NCBI RefSeq assembly: GCF_913062725.1
Contig: NZ_CAJXWY010000025.1
Location: 1 to 53,561 of the forward strand
Direction: 5' to 3'
DNA from: an uncultured Thiohalocapsa sp.
GTDB taxonomy: Bacteria > Pseudomonadota > Gammaproteobacteria > Chromatiales > Chromatiaceae
Length of the DNA: 53,561 nucleotides
Each line of letters starts with the position of its first letter. The stretch's first letter is position 1. Shown here piece after piece: positions 1 through 9,419 of the stretch. Under the pieces are notes generated by a model that saw only the letters and a program-made list of their open reading frames with translations, was not told where the DNA came from and did not search any database. A program made the translations under genes and the position numbers.

Positions 1-762
1 GGTGCCATTACCAATTACATCGATGTCGCACAGCTCGTGCTGTACGTCTTCTGGTTCTTCTTCTTCGCGCTGATCTTTTATATTCGCACCGAAGACAAGC
101 GCGAAGGTTATCCGGTGGCGTCTCAGCGCCTGGGCCGCGCAACGATGATGGAAGGCTTCCCGCCCTTGCCCAAGCCGAAGCAGTTCAAGATGCCGCACAC
201 CGGCACCATCGTGCAAAAGCCGAGCCCGGACCGGCCGCAGCCAAAGCTGAACGCGGCCGCCATCGCGGACTTCCCCGGTGCGCCGCTGGCGCCTACGGGT
301 AACCCCATGCTCGCCGGCGTTGGTCCCGGCTCCTACGCCGTGCGCGCCGAAGAGCCCGACCTCACGGAGACCGGCGAGCCGCGCGTGCGGCCCATGCGCG
401 TCGCCAAGCACTTCAGTATCGCCAAGGGCGACGCCGATCCGCGCGGCTGGCCCGTCGTCGGCTGCGACGGCGAGCAGGGCGGCGTCTGTAAAGAGATCTG
501 GGTGGACACCGCCGAGCCCTGTGTGCGCTATTTCGAGATCGACGCCGGCGGCAAGCGCATGCTGGCGCCCAGTACGCTGTGCAACGTCCGTCGCAAGAAG
601 GCGGTGATCGAGGTCAACAGCATCACCGGCGCGCAATTCAAGGACGCGCCCACACTGAAGAGCTATGACCAGATCACGCTCGCGGAGGAGGACAAGGTTG
701 TCGCTTACCTCGGCGCTGGTAAGCTGTACGCCACGCCGGACCGGGCGGAGCCCTATCTGTGA
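1..762 (+). CDS. puhA: Photosynthetic reaction centre H subunit PuhA (5' end outside window)
   Basis: The reading frame is open from base 1, so the start codon and a few residues lie before the window. The protein anchors the H subunit of the type II reaction centre and shapes the proton path to the secondary quinone. The sequence shows a single N-terminal membrane helix rich in Phe and Trp (LYVFWFFFFALIFYIR), followed by the family signature REGYP and a soluble PRC-barrel-type domain of about 200 residues. The stop overlaps the puhB start (GTGA). The neighbours puhB, puhC, acsF and puhE are the usual puh-operon partners, which makes the call secure. Only about 254 residues are visible here; the family is normally about 250-260 long, so little is missing. 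Confidence 0.96.
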   Translation, partial: GAITNYIDVAQLVLYVFWFFFFALIFYIRTEDKREGYPVASQRLGRATMMEGFPPLPKPKQFKMPHTGTIVQKPSPDRPQPKLNAAAIADFPGAPLAPTGNPMLAGVGPGSYAVRAEEPDLTETGEPRVRPMRVAKHFSIAKGDADPRGWPVVGCDGEQGGVCKEIWVDTAEPCVRYFEIDAGGKRMLAPSTLCNVRRKKAVIEVNSITGAQFKDAPTLKSYDQITLAEEDKVVAYLGAGKLYATPDRAEPYL

Positions 763-1436
763 GTGAGTTCGACTTCGAGCCGGTCCCCGGCTTGCCGGAG
801 AATCTCCCGGAAGGGGAGCAGCTCCGGTGGCAGGGCGCGCCCAAGTGGGGCGCGCTCGCCGTGCGGGCGTTCTATGTCCGCACGGTGGCCATCTACTTCG
901 GGCTGCTCATTGTCTTTCGCATCGGCTATGTCATCGCAGCCGGCGAGTCCGCAAAGGCGGCGCTGCTCTCGGGCCTGTGGCTGTTATTGCTCTGCCTGAT
1001 GGCGGTGGGCATCCTCGCGCTCATGGCCTGGGCCTTCGCGCGCTCAACCATTTACAGTATCACGGACCGGCGCCTGGTGATCCGCTTTGGCGTCGCCTTG
1101 CCCATGGCCGTGAATATTCCTTTCAAGGCCATTCAGAGCGTCGGTCTGAGGCGTTACGAGGGCGGTGTCGGCGATCTCCCCATGGTGCTCGGCGACGGCC
1201 ACAGCGTGAATTTCCTGATCCTTTGGCCAAACGTGCGACCCTGGCGCTTCCTCGATGCCCAGCCCATGCTGCGCTGCGTGCCCGACATCGACCGGGTGGC
1301 GGCGATCTTGGCCGATGCGCTGCGCGAAGCAGCGGCGGCGGAGCAGGACGCACCGGCGGACGCGACTGGCGGTACGCCGCGTGATGACGCCGGCGGCTCG
1401 CCGCAGCTCGGCGCAGCGCCGGCGACGGGCCGGTGA
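759..1436 (+). CDS. puhB: Photosynthetic complex assembly protein PuhB
   Basis: PuhB is a membrane protein needed for assembly of the reaction centre/LH1 complex in purple bacteria. This 225-residue protein has two or three hydrophobic helices (roughly residues 38-60 and 68-95) and then a PH-like domain with the recognisable stretch YSITDRRLVIRFG. The start is GTG inside the GTGA overlap with puhA, which indicates translational coupling. The C-terminal ~30 residues are Ala/Gly/Asp-rich and probably disordered. The function is assigned from family resemblance and position; the exact assembly step is not visible in the sequence. Confidence 0.92.
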   Translation: MSEFDFEPVPGLPENLPEGEQLRWQGAPKWGALAVRAFYVRTVAIYFGLLIVFRIGYVIAAGESAKAALLSGLWLLLLCLMAVGILALMAWAFARSTIYSITDRRLVIRFGVALPMAVNIPFKAIQSVGLRRYEGGVGDLPMVLGDGHSVNFLILWPNVRPWRFLDAQPMLRCVPDIDRVAAILADALREAAAAEQDAPADATGGTPRDDAGGSPQLGAAPATGR

Positions 1437-1452
1437 GCGAGGTCTTGTCCCT

Positions 1453-1911
1453 GTGAGCGACCCGTTCGAAGGCCGACCCTTCCCGCGTGCCGTGCTCATC
1501 GGCGCAGGGCTGCTGATCGGCTTCGTCATTCTTTCCGCGGCCATGGTCCAAATCACCGGCGTCGGCGGGACAGAGACACCGCTACCGCCGGTGGTCGAAA
1601 GCCGCGAGCTCGTGTTTGTGGATGATGGCGCGGGCACCACCATCGTGCGCATCGCCGGCGAGGACGGTGAGCTCGCGGAGCTGGAGTCCGGTATCGATGG
1701 CTTCGTGCTGGGCGTCATGCGCGGCATGGTGCGGGAGCGGGAGGCGTATGACGTACCGTTGGACGCGCCTTATTTGATCTCGCTGCGCGCCGGCGGCATC
1801 CTGCTGTTCGAAGATCCCCAAACCGGTCGGCAGATCGACCTGCGTGCCTTCGGTCCCACCAACACCGCCGCCTTCGCGCGCCTGCTGCGCACAGCGCCGA
1901 TAACCCAGTGA
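1453..1911 (+). CDS. puhC: Photosynthetic complex assembly protein PuhC
   Basis: PuhC is a single-pass membrane protein that helps assemble the photosynthetic core complex. The chosen start is GTG at 1453 (first residues MSDPFEGRPFPRAV), 16 bases after the puhB stop, which gives 152 residues. The open frame runs further upstream only inside puhB. One membrane helix (about residues 12-33) is followed by a periplasmic domain with the typical ending in which a phosphate/Gly-rich loop and the stretch TGRQIDLRAFGPTN appear. Size and order match puhA-puhB-puhC operons of other purple bacteria. The main uncertainty is the start codon. Confidence 0.88.
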   Translation: MSDPFEGRPFPRAVLIGAGLLIGFVILSAAMVQITGVGGTETPLPPVVESRELVFVDDGAGTTIVRIAGEDGELAELESGIDGFVLGVMRGMVREREAYDVPLDAPYLISLRAGGILLFEDPQTGRQIDLRAFGPTNTAAFARLLRTAPITQ

Positions 1912-2019
1912 TCGTGCTGAGCGGGCATCGTACCACCTCGCGTCAGATGCCATGCCATGCCCGGCGCTGGCTCGGCGCGTGTCGAAAGCAACAACAATCG
2001 CATCCGGAGTGAAGGGTCT

Positions 2020-3072
2020 ATGACCGAGACTAGCCAGCCAGCGAACGACGCCGCGCAACTCGCAGGAGAAGAAACCCTGCTGACGCCGCGTTTCTACAAG
2101 ACGGACTACGCCGCCATGGACCGCCTCGATGTCGGGCCCGTGCGCGAGGCATGGGACGCCTTGATGGCGGAGTTCGAGGCGGACGTGAACCGCGGGCATT
2201 TTCGCCAGGATGAAGCGTTCCAGGCAGAAGTGAAGGAACTGCCCCCGGCTTTACGGGCAGAATTCTTGGATTTCCTGATCAGCTCAGTGACTGCGGAATT
2301 CTCTGGCTGCGTCCTCTATGCGGACATCAAGCAGCGCGCCAAGAACCCGGATATCCGCCGCGTCATGGGATACATGGCAAGGGATGAGGCGCGGCACGCG
2401 GGCTTCATCAATCGTGCGTTGAAAGACCTTGGTGTCGGTGTCGACCTTGCTTATCTCAAGCAAGCGAAGCACTACACGCACTTCCGGCCGAAGTTCATTT
2501 TCTACGCAACCTATTTGTCCGAGAAGATCGGCTACGCGCGCTACATCACCATCTTCCGGCATCTCGAGCGGCACCCGGAGTACCGTTTTCACCCGATCTT
2601 TCGCTGGTTCGAGCAGTGGTGCAACGACGAATTTCGCCATGGCGAGGTGTTTGCACTCATCATGCGGGCGCACCCGGAACTGCTGACCGGGCTGAACAAG
2701 CTCTGGATCCGGTTCTTCGTGCTATCGGTTTACGCCACCATGTTCGTCCGCGATCACGCCCGCCCGGAGTTGTACCAGGCCCTCGGCATCGACCCCGATA
2801 CATTCGATGCGCGCGTCTTCGCAATCACCACAGAGATTACGCGGCAGGTCTTTCCGCTGACGCTCGACACCGACCATCCGCGCTTTCAGCGCGGTCTCTT
2901 ACGCTTGAATGAGATCAGCCGGCGGCTCGACGCCGCCCGCGGTGGCTGGCTGGCTCCGCTGCGTCGGCTGGGGCTGCGCGCGTCGGCGGCGGTGACCTTC
3001 ACTTCGCTGTTCCTGATCCCCGCCAAGCGTAACCCGCTGCCGGCACAGCCCCTGCTCGCCCCAACCTGGTAG
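2020..3072 (+). CDS. acsF: Mg-protoporphyrin IX monomethyl ester oxidative cyclase AcsF
   Basis: AcsF is the oxygen-dependent diiron cyclase that forms the isocyclic ring E of (bacterio)chlorophyll. The 350-residue protein carries the carboxylate/His diiron pattern: E in TAEFSG, then RDEARH, then a second half with NDEFRHGE. The start ATG at 2020 has a GAAGGG Shine-Dalgarno 4-9 bases upstream; an earlier in-frame ATG at 1957 lacks one and would add 21 residues unlike the family. AcsF implies that the organism makes bacteriochlorophyll when oxygen is present. No anaerobic cyclase bchE is in the window. Position between puhC and puhE is the conserved arrangement in proteobacterial photosynthesis clusters. 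Confidence 0.95.
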   Translation: MTETSQPANDAAQLAGEETLLTPRFYKTDYAAMDRLDVGPVREAWDALMAEFEADVNRGHFRQDEAFQAEVKELPPALRAEFLDFLISSVTAEFSGCVLYADIKQRAKNPDIRRVMGYMARDEARHAGFINRALKDLGVGVDLAYLKQAKHYTHFRPKFIFYATYLSEKIGYARYITIFRHLERHPEYRFHPIFRWFEQWCNDEFRHGEVFALIMRAHPELLTGLNKLWIRFFVLSVYATMFVRDHARPELYQALGIDPDTFDARVFAITTEITRQVFPLTLDTDHPRFQRGLLRLNEISRRLDAARGGWLAPLRRLGLRASAAVTFTSLFLIPAKRNPLPAQPLLAPTW

Positions 3073-3084
3073 CGTGCCACGGTG

Positions 3085-4050
3085 ATGTTGAGTTACGGAA
3101 TTGCCGTCGGCTATGCGCTGTTCCTGTGGTGGTTCAGCACCGGCGTCATTCTGTATCTGGACAAGCGCCCCGAGCACACCTACCCCTGGAGTCTCGCCGG
3201 GGCCACGCTGGCCCTCGTCATCGCCTTCGGCGTGTTGGTGTGGAGCCGTGACATGGCGACGGTGACCGGCGCCTATGCGGGCTTCACCGCCGGGGTGGTC
3301 ATCTGGGGCTGGATGGAGATGAGCTATTTCATGGGCTTCATCACCGGCCCGCGTAAGCTACCCTGTCCGGAGAATTGCCATGGCTGGCAGCGTTTCCGCT
3401 TGGCGCTGTCCACCAGTCTCTATCATGAGCTGGTCATTGTGGCCGCCGCCGGCCTCATGATCTGGCTCACCTGGGGGGCGGTGAACGCGGTAGGAGCCTG
3501 GACTTATCTGATTCTTTGGCTGATGCGCTGGAGCGCGAAGCTGAATCTGTTTTTGGGCGTCCCCAACCTCAACGAAGATTGGCTGCCCGAGCGCATCCGA
3601 TTCCTGACCTCCTATCTCGCCAAGCGTCCCATGAACCTGCTGTTCCCGGTGTCCGTGAGTGTGGCGACTGTCATCATGTGCCTGCTGGTGGATACCGCGG
3701 TGGAGTTGCCCGCCGGCAGCTTCACCGGCGTTGCGCTGATACTGGCCGCTACCCTGCTGGCCTTGGCGATCCTGGAGCATTGGTTTTTGGTGCTGCCGCT
3801 CACCGACGGCGCACTTTGGCGCTGGGCACTGGGGTCGGGTGCCGAGCATGGGGGCGAGGTCGAGCCCATGGCGCACAGCGCGCAGCGGACATCGCCGCGC
3901 AGTGATATTGGAGCGGAGCCAGTGACGGCGACGGGCAGGACGACACAGCACATGGTCTCGCCGCAGGCCGCTTCCCTCCCTGCAGTGCCAGGTTACGAGT
4001 CGCCCGCCATTCGCGCGCGGAAGGCGTTGAGCGTGACGCTGAGCACTTAG
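3085..4050 (+). CDS. puhE: Putative photosynthetic complex assembly protein PuhE (DUF3623)
   Basis: This is a polytopic membrane protein of about 321 residues with six or seven hydrophobic helices and the family stretch PNLNEDWLPERIRFLTSY. Loss of PuhE in Rhodobacter affects photosystem levels, but its molecular role is not known. The last ~70 residues are a hydrophilic, Pro/Ser/Thr-rich tail that looks disordered and is longer than I would expect. A GTG directly precedes the ATG (3082), so the start may be one codon earlier. It lies 12 bases after acsF, so the two genes are probably cotranscribed. Confidence 0.9.
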   Translation: MLSYGIAVGYALFLWWFSTGVILYLDKRPEHTYPWSLAGATLALVIAFGVLVWSRDMATVTGAYAGFTAGVVIWGWMEMSYFMGFITGPRKLPCPENCHGWQRFRLALSTSLYHELVIVAAAGLMIWLTWGAVNAVGAWTYLILWLMRWSAKLNLFLGVPNLNEDWLPERIRFLTSYLAKRPMNLLFPVSVSVATVIMCLLVDTAVELPAGSFTGVALILAATLLALAILEHWFLVLPLTDGALWRWALGSGAEHGGEVEPMAHSAQRTSPRSDIGAEPVTATGRTTQHMVSPQAASLPAVPGYESPAIRARKALSVTLST

Positions 4051-4094
4051 CGCCGCTCGGCAGGGCGCAGCGGCGGGAGACGTTCGCAGCCGGC

Positions 4095-4136
4095 TTGATG
4101 TCGATCAACGACGCCCCGGGACACCTTGGCTAAGTT
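4095..4136 (+). promoter_or_regulatory. FNR/Anr box with matching -10, probable hemN promoter
   Basis: TTGAT-GTCG-ATCAA at 4095-4108 is an exact match to the FNR/Anr consensus TTGAT-N4-ATCAA. A -10-like TAAGTT sits at 4131-4136. Its centre is 32 bp from the centre of the box, the geometry of a class II FNR promoter (box centred at -41.5). The start of transcription would be near 4143. The next + strand gene is hemN, a known FNR/Anr target in other proteobacteria. The box lies outside any gene, just after puhE. Confidence 0.6.
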
Positions 4137-4585
4137 TACAGGCGGGCGCACAGCGACCTCGCCTTCATGCCGGCGGGCGCCTCATACCGCTGCGGCGGTA
4201 TCTTTTCATTACAAGACCAACTGGCAAATCAGTGTGCTGCTCAGGAGAAGCGATATTCAGCGTCTGGCAATGTATCGCCCTGAGCTGAGTAGGCTGGATA
4301 GCTGCTGATTCGGCTGCAGGCGCCGGCGTCGCACGCTGCTGCCACGGAGCCGAGCTTGTGGCGTTGTCTACCGGCCAGGGAGATCTGAACTGCGCTGGGG
4401 GGACGACGCCTCGCCGCATCCATCGGGCGGGGCTCGGGCCGCAGGTCAGCAATGGCTGCTTCCGGCTGCCCGCGCCTGCAACCCATGTCGGGTGCAAAGG
4501 CTCCGGCGCAACGTCCCACAGGAGGCACTGCCCAGGCGCACCTGCGCTTGCCGTGTCACCCGGAACTCACAGAGGCCACGCCACT
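4109..4585. other. Long leader before hemN without a supported gene
   Basis: About 440 bases separate the inferred start of transcription (near 4143) from the hemN start codon. Several short frames exist on both strands, but none has a ribosome binding site, recognisable product or codon bias to support it. If the FNR-type promoter is the real one, hemN mRNA has an unusually long 5' leader. A second, nearer promoter is equally possible. I saw no riboswitch I can name. Confidence 0.4.
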
Positions 4586-5950
4586 ATGTCCACCGCTGCA
4601 CCCGCCGAGCTCACTCCGAAATTGGCTCAACGGTTGACGGGACGGGGGAGGCCCTTACAACAGGCGGTCCGCATCCCTCGCTGGGTCGACGGATACGGCG
4701 CCGAGGATTACGCACAAGATCTTGCCGCCATCGCGCAACGGCCCAGCGAGACGTTGTCGCTGCATGTGCACATTCCCTTCTGTGCCGGACGTTGCCTCTA
4801 TTGCGGCTGCAACACCACAGTCACCCACGACAGCGCGCGCATGGATGCCTATCTGGACGCCCTGGATCGGGAGATGGCGCTGGTGGCAGAACGTATCGAT
4901 GGCAACCGTGACGTTCTGCAGGTACATCTCGCCGGCGGTACCCCCAATTACTTGAGCGAGGCCCAGCTCACGCGTCTGACGGAGATGCTGGAGCGACGCT
5001 TTCATATCGTTGCGGACACGGAGTGCTCCATCGAGTGTGATCCGCGGCGAAGCTCGGCGGGGCAGTTGGAGCTGTTGCATGCGCTCGGCTTCCGCAGTAT
5101 CGGCTTCGGTGTGCAGGATCTCGATGCGGATGTGCAGCGCGCCATCGGCCGCATCCAGTCCGAAGAGCTCATTCGCGATGTCTACTGGATGGCGCGCGAG
5201 ATCGGCTTCGACAGCATCGGCTTCGATCTCATCTACGGCCTGCCGCAGCAAACCGCAGCCACCTTCGATCGCACCCTGGACACCGTGCTGGAATTGGCCC
5301 CCGACCGGGTGGCCTGCTTCGGCTACGCCCGGCGGACCCTCAGCGGTCCGCACCAGCATGCCATCGATGTCCACGAGCTTCCCGACAATGCCGAGCGCGA
5401 GCGGCTCTTTCGCACCGCCGTCTCCGCCTTCACTCAGGCGGGGTATGCCTGGATCGGGCTGGATACCTTTGCGTTGGAGACCGATGACCTGGCGCTCGCC
5501 CAGGCCGATGGCCGTTTGCACCGCAACTGCATCGGTTACACAGCCACACCCAGCGCCCACGTCGCAGGGCTCGGCGCCGGTGCCATCGGCGAATTGCAGG
5601 GCACTTGTGTGCAAAACCAGCTGGACTTGGAGGGTTGGCGCCAGGAGGTGCACGCCGGTCGCATGCCGGTGGATCGCGGGCGTAGGCTCAGTGCGCTGGA
5701 CCGCCGCCGGCGCGACGCCATCTCGCATCTGATCTGTAACCTGGAACTGCCGTACAGGATGGCGGACGGTTGCCTCGACGACGAATATCGCCGCCTTGCG
5801 GCATACGCCGGTGACGGTTTGGTGGAGGTGTGGTCGCAGGGCCTGCGCGTCACCGAGGCCGGGCGTTTCTTCCTGCGTGAGCTCTGCACCGAGCACGACG
5901 CTGACTTCCACTGGGATCGCGCACGTTGGCATTTCTCTCCTTTCGCGTAA
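4586..5950 (+). CDS. hemN: Oxygen-independent coproporphyrinogen III oxidase (radical SAM)
   Basis: HemN decarboxylates coproporphyrinogen III to protoporphyrinogen IX without oxygen, using S-adenosylmethionine and a [4Fe-4S] cluster in the cytoplasm. The protein is 454 residues. The cluster motif is FCAGRCLYCGCN, i.e. Cx3Cx2CxC, the form found in true HemN rather than in HemW. Downstream are GGTPNYL and the IGFDLIYGLPQQ strand of the TIM barrel. The ATG at 4586 has AGAGG about ten bases upstream; the frame is open further back, but that part does not resemble the family. The gene follows the puh block and feeds the bacteriochlorophyll branch. Its presence beside acsF suggests that the cell switches between oxic and anoxic pigment synthesis. 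Confidence 0.94.
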   Translation: MSTAAPAELTPKLAQRLTGRGRPLQQAVRIPRWVDGYGAEDYAQDLAAIAQRPSETLSLHVHIPFCAGRCLYCGCNTTVTHDSARMDAYLDALDREMALVAERIDGNRDVLQVHLAGGTPNYLSEAQLTRLTEMLERRFHIVADTECSIECDPRRSSAGQLELLHALGFRSIGFGVQDLDADVQRAIGRIQSEELIRDVYWMAREIGFDSIGFDLIYGLPQQTAATFDRTLDTVLELAPDRVACFGYARRTLSGPHQHAIDVHELPDNAERERLFRTAVSAFTQAGYAWIGLDTFALETDDLALAQADGRLHRNCIGYTATPSAHVAGLGAGAIGELQGTCVQNQLDLEGWRQEVHAGRMPVDRGRRLSALDRRRRDAISHLICNLELPYRMADGCLDDEYRRLAAYAGDGLVEVWSQGLRVTEAGRFFLRELCTEHDADFHWDRARWHFSPFA

Positions 5951-6065
5951 GGCACGCCATATCCCGACGCCGTGGCGGCCAGCCTACCGGCGTCGGTCGT
6001 CGACGAGCCGCCTGCCGCGCGGTCGTCGCTCGGCACCGGGCGCGCCTGAGCAGGCGTCGACGGCG

Positions 6066-6731
6066 TTGACCGAGGTCGACCAATCAGCCCCGGCGGCCGC
6101 CGCGCATGCCCACCCGGCGCCTGTTGCGGCGCAGGGCACGGCGGCGCGCATCGGGCCGAACGCCATTACTCGGGTGGCGGAAGCGCTGGAGGCGCAGGGA
6201 GCGGCGGTGGCGGCGGTCTTCGCCGACGCCGGGCTCGGGCACCACTTGGTGCAGCCGCCCGAGCACATGGTGGACGAGTGCGACGTGATCGCCCTGCAGC
6301 AGGCGCTGCGGCGACGGCTTGGTATCGCAGAGGCCAGATGCGTCTCGTTCGATGCCGGGCTGCGCACCGGTGACTACCTGCTTGCCCACCGGATTCCGCG
6401 CCCGGCACAGCGCGTGCTGCGACTGCTTCCGCCGGGTGCCGCCAGCCGCCTGTTGCTGAAGGCCGTGGGTCGGCATGCCTGGACCTTCTCCGGCAGCGGG
6501 GTCTTCGATTTCAGCCCACGCAGCCTGCTGCGGGGCCGCCCGGTGCGCGTGCGCATCGCCGGCTGCCCCCTGTGTCGCGACAGCCAGGCCGACACTCCCC
6601 TGTGCGATTTCTACACGGGCACCTTCGAGCGGCTGTTCCGTACACTGGTCAGCGCCCGCACCCGCGTGGAAGAGATCCAATGTCAGGCGCAGGGGGCTGA
6701 CGCCTGCATCTTTGAAATGCGTTGGCGATGA
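6066..6731 (+). CDS. bchJ: BchJ-like 4-vinyl reductase (V4R) domain protein
   Basis: BchJ proteins are V4R-domain proteins of bacteriochlorophyll clusters. They were first named 8-vinyl reductases and are now thought to be accessory or substrate-carrying. The sequence contains the C-terminal V4R cysteine pattern: GCPLC, then PLCDFYTG, then CQAQGADACIFEM. The start is uncertain. The frame has no ATG close to the conserved part, and I chose TTG at 6066 (about 221 residues, near the family length). The first ~30 residues are Ala/Pro-rich and unlikely to be structured. It is 115 bases after hemN on the same strand. Confidence 0.78.
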   Translation: MTEVDQSAPAAAAHAHPAPVAAQGTAARIGPNAITRVAEALEAQGAAVAAVFADAGLGHHLVQPPEHMVDECDVIALQQALRRRLGIAEARCVSFDAGLRTGDYLLAHRIPRPAQRVLRLLPPGAASRLLLKAVGRHAWTFSGSGVFDFSPRSLLRGRPVRVRIAGCPLCRDSQADTPLCDFYTGTFERLFRTLVSARTRVEEIQCQAQGADACIFEMRWR

Positions 6732-6800
6732 TGCCGGACCGGACGCCCGTTGCTGAAGCCGGTGGTCTTGACGGGCGCACTGGGCCGGGCCCAGTCACAC

Positions 6801-7259
6801 TCAATGCAGGCGGGTGCCGGTATCCGCTTGCCCCTGCGACGTCCCGTTCTGCCCCTGTCCCCGTGGCTCCACCAGAGGCAGCGTGGCGTGATGCAGCACC
6901 ATCCGCCAGCCATCGACGGTTTGCCGATAGACATTGGTTGCCAGAATGCGCGTCAGGTGGCGCTCAGGATCGTCGCGGGAGCCGATGAGCTCTTCCACCA
7001 GGTGGATACTGAGTGCGCCCGCGTTGGTGCGGTGCAGCAGGCGATGATGCACCCTCGGGGCGGCGGCGCCGGCGAAGATCTGTCGCCAACTGTCCAACAC
7101 CGCGCCGGAGCCGCTCAGTAGATCGCCGCCGGGGTGGATGCAGCGGGCTTCGTCGCCGTCGTGCCAGACGTTCGCCATGGCCGTCAAATCAGCGTCTGCG
7201 AAGGCACCGTAGAAGGCGGCTTCGACCGCTGCGGCGGTTTCGAAACATGCATCGGGCAT
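6801..7259 (-). CDS. SnoaL/NTF2-like small protein
   Basis: The 152-residue protein fits the SnoaL_3 branch of the NTF2-like fold. It has an N-terminal helix pair (ETAAAVEAAFYGAFADADL), then HDGDEARCIHPGGDLLSG, SWRQIF, and a C-terminal WRMVLHHATL strand. Members of this fold are often small hydrolases, isomerases or unknown proteins, and no substrate can be given. The ATG at 7259 has AGGGAG eight bases upstream; a second ATG at 7280 lacks this. The last ~20 residues are Gln/Gly-rich. It is convergent with bchJ and stands alone. Confidence 0.8.
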   Translation of the reverse strand: MPDACFETAAAVEAAFYGAFADADLTAMANVWHDGDEARCIHPGGDLLSGSGAVLDSWRQIFAGAAAPRVHHRLLHRTNAGALSIHLVEELIGSRDDPERHLTRILATNVYRQTVDGWRMVLHHATLPLVEPRGQGQNGTSQGQADTGTRLH

Positions 7260-7552
7260 GCGGGTAACTCCCTGGGGCATGGGTGCGGTCCCGCGTTCGG
7301 GACTGCGGCGCCGCGGGCCGCTTAACGCAGGACGCCCGTCGATCGATGACATCGCCCGGCGATTGTGGCAGCAGACGGACGCGCGCCGGTGCGCGGGTCT
7401 GCTGACACCGACAGGCTCGGCGGTATGGCTGGGGTGCCGGCGAGACGCGCCTTGGGCTTTGCGCAGACGGCGCATTCGAGCGAGCCGGCGACGCCGTCAA
7501 CATAGACCCGGTTGTGCTGGCAGGGCTGCCGCGAGGTGAGGGGCCGGCGCGA

Positions 7553-7639
7553 TGGTACCGGGGACGAGACTCGAACTCGTAAGGTGTTGCCACCGGTGGA
7601 TTTTGAGTCCACTGCGTCTACCAATTCCGCCACCCCGGC
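7553..7639 (-). tRNA. tRNA-Leu (anticodon CAA)
   Basis: An 87-base cloverleaf reads on the minus strand. The acceptor stem is GCCGGGG with CCCCGGT plus an encoded ACCA end. The D arm contains GGTAGAC. The anticodon arm is GTGGA-CTCAAAA-TCCAC with anticodon CAA. A long class II variable arm follows, then the T arm with GTTCGAGTC. It decodes UUG. Confidence 0.95.
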
Positions 7640-7727
7640 CAGTCATTCCGGATGGTAACGCAAGGCCGGTCTATTCCGCCAGTTTTGCCGCGCTGATCGC
7701 AATGCTGCCGACAGCGCTGCAAGGAGG

Positions 7728-9332
7728 TCACCGAAACGCCGTGGCGTTCAGTCCGTGCGCGCGCAGCTTCATGCGCACGGCCCGCGGTGTGATGCCGAGT
7801 GCCTTGGCCACATCGGTAACGCTGCCATGGCATTCGCGCAATGCTACGGTCAATGTTCCGATCTCCGCTTGTGCGGCGGCATGGCGCTTCGCCTGCCGCC
7901 AGTCGTGCGCGGTGTCGGGACCGGCTGCCGGCTCGACATCCAGGTGCTCGATGACCGCTCCCGGGGTAAAAATGACGGCGCGCTCGAGCAGATTCTCCAG
8001 CTCGCGGATATTGCCGGGCCAGTGATAGCGGCGGGCCTTCTCCCACGCGCATGTGCTCAGGCGCTTCGGCGCAGTCCCGTAGCGCTCGGCCAAGCGGCCC
8101 AAAATGTGCCGGACCAGCGGGGCGAGATCGGCCGCGCGTTGGCGCAATGGTGGGATGTCGATGGGGACCACGTTCAGTCGGTAGAATAGATCGCTGCGGA
8201 AGGCCCCACTGGCAACCAGGTCGCCGATGCTGCGGTTGGAGGCGGCGACGATGCGGACATCCGTTGTTAGGGTGCGTTTTCCGCCCACGCGCTCGTACTC
8301 GCCCTCCTGGAGCACCCGCAGCAGCTTGGCCTGTGCCGGCAGCGGAATGGAATCGATTTCATCGAGGAAGAGCGTGCCCGCCTGGGCGCGGTGAAAATAC
8401 CCATGATGCAGCTCAGAGGCGCCTGTGAAGGCGCCCTTTTCGTGGCCGAACAGCGCCGATTCAATCAGATTCTCGGGGATCGCGCCGCAGTTCACCGTCA
8501 CCAAAGGTCCTCGCCAGCGCTCCGAGAGCGTATGGAGGGCGCGCGCCATGAGCTCCTTGCCGCAGCCGGTCTCGCCTGTCAGCAGCACCGTCGCCTGGGT
8601 GGGGGCAACCACCTGCACAGCGTGCAGGGCGTCGCGCATGGCCGCAGATTCCGCCACGATGCTGGGCACTGCGCGCTTCGCGGCGCCTGCGGCGGAGACG
8701 CACCAGCGCTCGCGGATGCTCTGATCGATACGGGAGGCTACGGTACGGCCCGGGGCATGGGAGCGCAGATAATCGCCTTCGCGATGGTATGTTGTCCCCT
8801 GCTCGCCGTTGGCCCGCCCTGGGTCCAGATAGATCCGCGCCTCGCAACCGCTATGGCCCAAGGCGATGCGCCGGGAGAGCTCCACCTTGGCGTAGCCGAA
8901 GTTGCGCGCAGCAATACCCCCGAACACACTCGAGGTCATCTCACACAGATTGGGGGCATCCTTCACCCGCTCACCGAATGGGCAGCGCGTGCTGACGACC
9001 CGCACCATGCCCTCGTCCACTTCTGCGACGGCAAAAGCACCGCCAACGCGGTTCTTCAACGTGACGATGACATCGGCATACTCGGCGTTGGTCAGCGGTT
9101 TGTCGTCGCGTTGCAGGGCGCGACGGGCCATCAGCTCCAGGCACTCGCTGGCGCTCAGGCCCACCTGCTCCACGTTCAGCACAGGGCTCAGTGCGGGCGT
9201 GCCGCGCCCGTACTCGCCGCGTTGCTGCTCGACGACATTCATCAGTTCGACGATGAACGTCTGCAGGAAAGTCAGCGCCTCGGGTGTCGTCGCCGATGTC
9301 CGCATGGTCAGGCTGTCTTGCGACATGCTCAT
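7728..9332 (-). CDS. Sigma-54 enhancer-binding regulator with V4R-like sensor domain
   Basis: This 534-residue NtrC-family activator has three parts. Residues ~20-175 form a sensor domain with cysteines at about 117, 130 and 163 ([20 protein letters not shown]), resembling V4R/methanogen-output-type ligand domains. Residues ~220-450 form an AAA+ domain with Walker A GETGCGKE (~252-259), the sigma-54 contact loop GAFTGA (~300-305) and FLDEID. The C-terminal Fis-type helix-turn-helix is near 500-530 ([17 protein letters not shown]). There is no receiver domain, so it probably binds a ligand or metal directly. ATG at 9332 was chosen; the frame upstream has only a TTG. It follows the carbonic anhydrase and fmdB genes on the same strand and is the obvious candidate for the sigma-54 promoter at 10467-10482. 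Confidence 0.9.
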   Translation of the reverse strand: MSMSQDSLTMRTSATTPEALTFLQTFIVELMNVVEQQRGEYGRGTPALSPVLNVEQVGLSASECLELMARRALQRDDKPLTNAEYADVIVTLKNRVGGAFAVAEVDEGMVRVVSTRCPFGERVKDAPNLCEMTSSVFGGIAARNFGYAKVELSRRIALGHSGCEARIYLDPGRANGEQGTTYHREGDYLRSHAPGRTVASRIDQSIRERWCVSAAGAAKRAVPSIVAESAAMRDALHAVQVVAPTQATVLLTGETGCGKELMARALHTLSERWRGPLVTVNCGAIPENLIESALFGHEKGAFTGASELHHGYFHRAQAGTLFLDEIDSIPLPAQAKLLRVLQEGEYERVGGKRTLTTDVRIVAASNRSIGDLVASGAFRSDLFYRLNVVPIDIPPLRQRAADLAPLVRHILGRLAERYGTAPKRLSTCAWEKARRYHWPGNIRELENLLERAVIFTPGAVIEHLDVEPAAGPDTAHDWRQAKRHAAAQAEIGTLTVALRECHGSVTDVAKALGITPRAVRMKLRAHGLNATAFR

Positions 9333-9419
9333 GCTGGGTGGCTCATCTTTTCGGTGGGCGGACAACGCTGCCCCAGGCAGATGCGCCGCGGGTGCTTGCG
9401 ACCCGCGGCCGAGGGCAGG

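Noticed and set aside
4655..5932. 425-codon open frame opposite hemN
   Set aside because: It lies entirely antisense to a clear radical-SAM gene, has no family motif, and long antisense frames are expected at this GC content.
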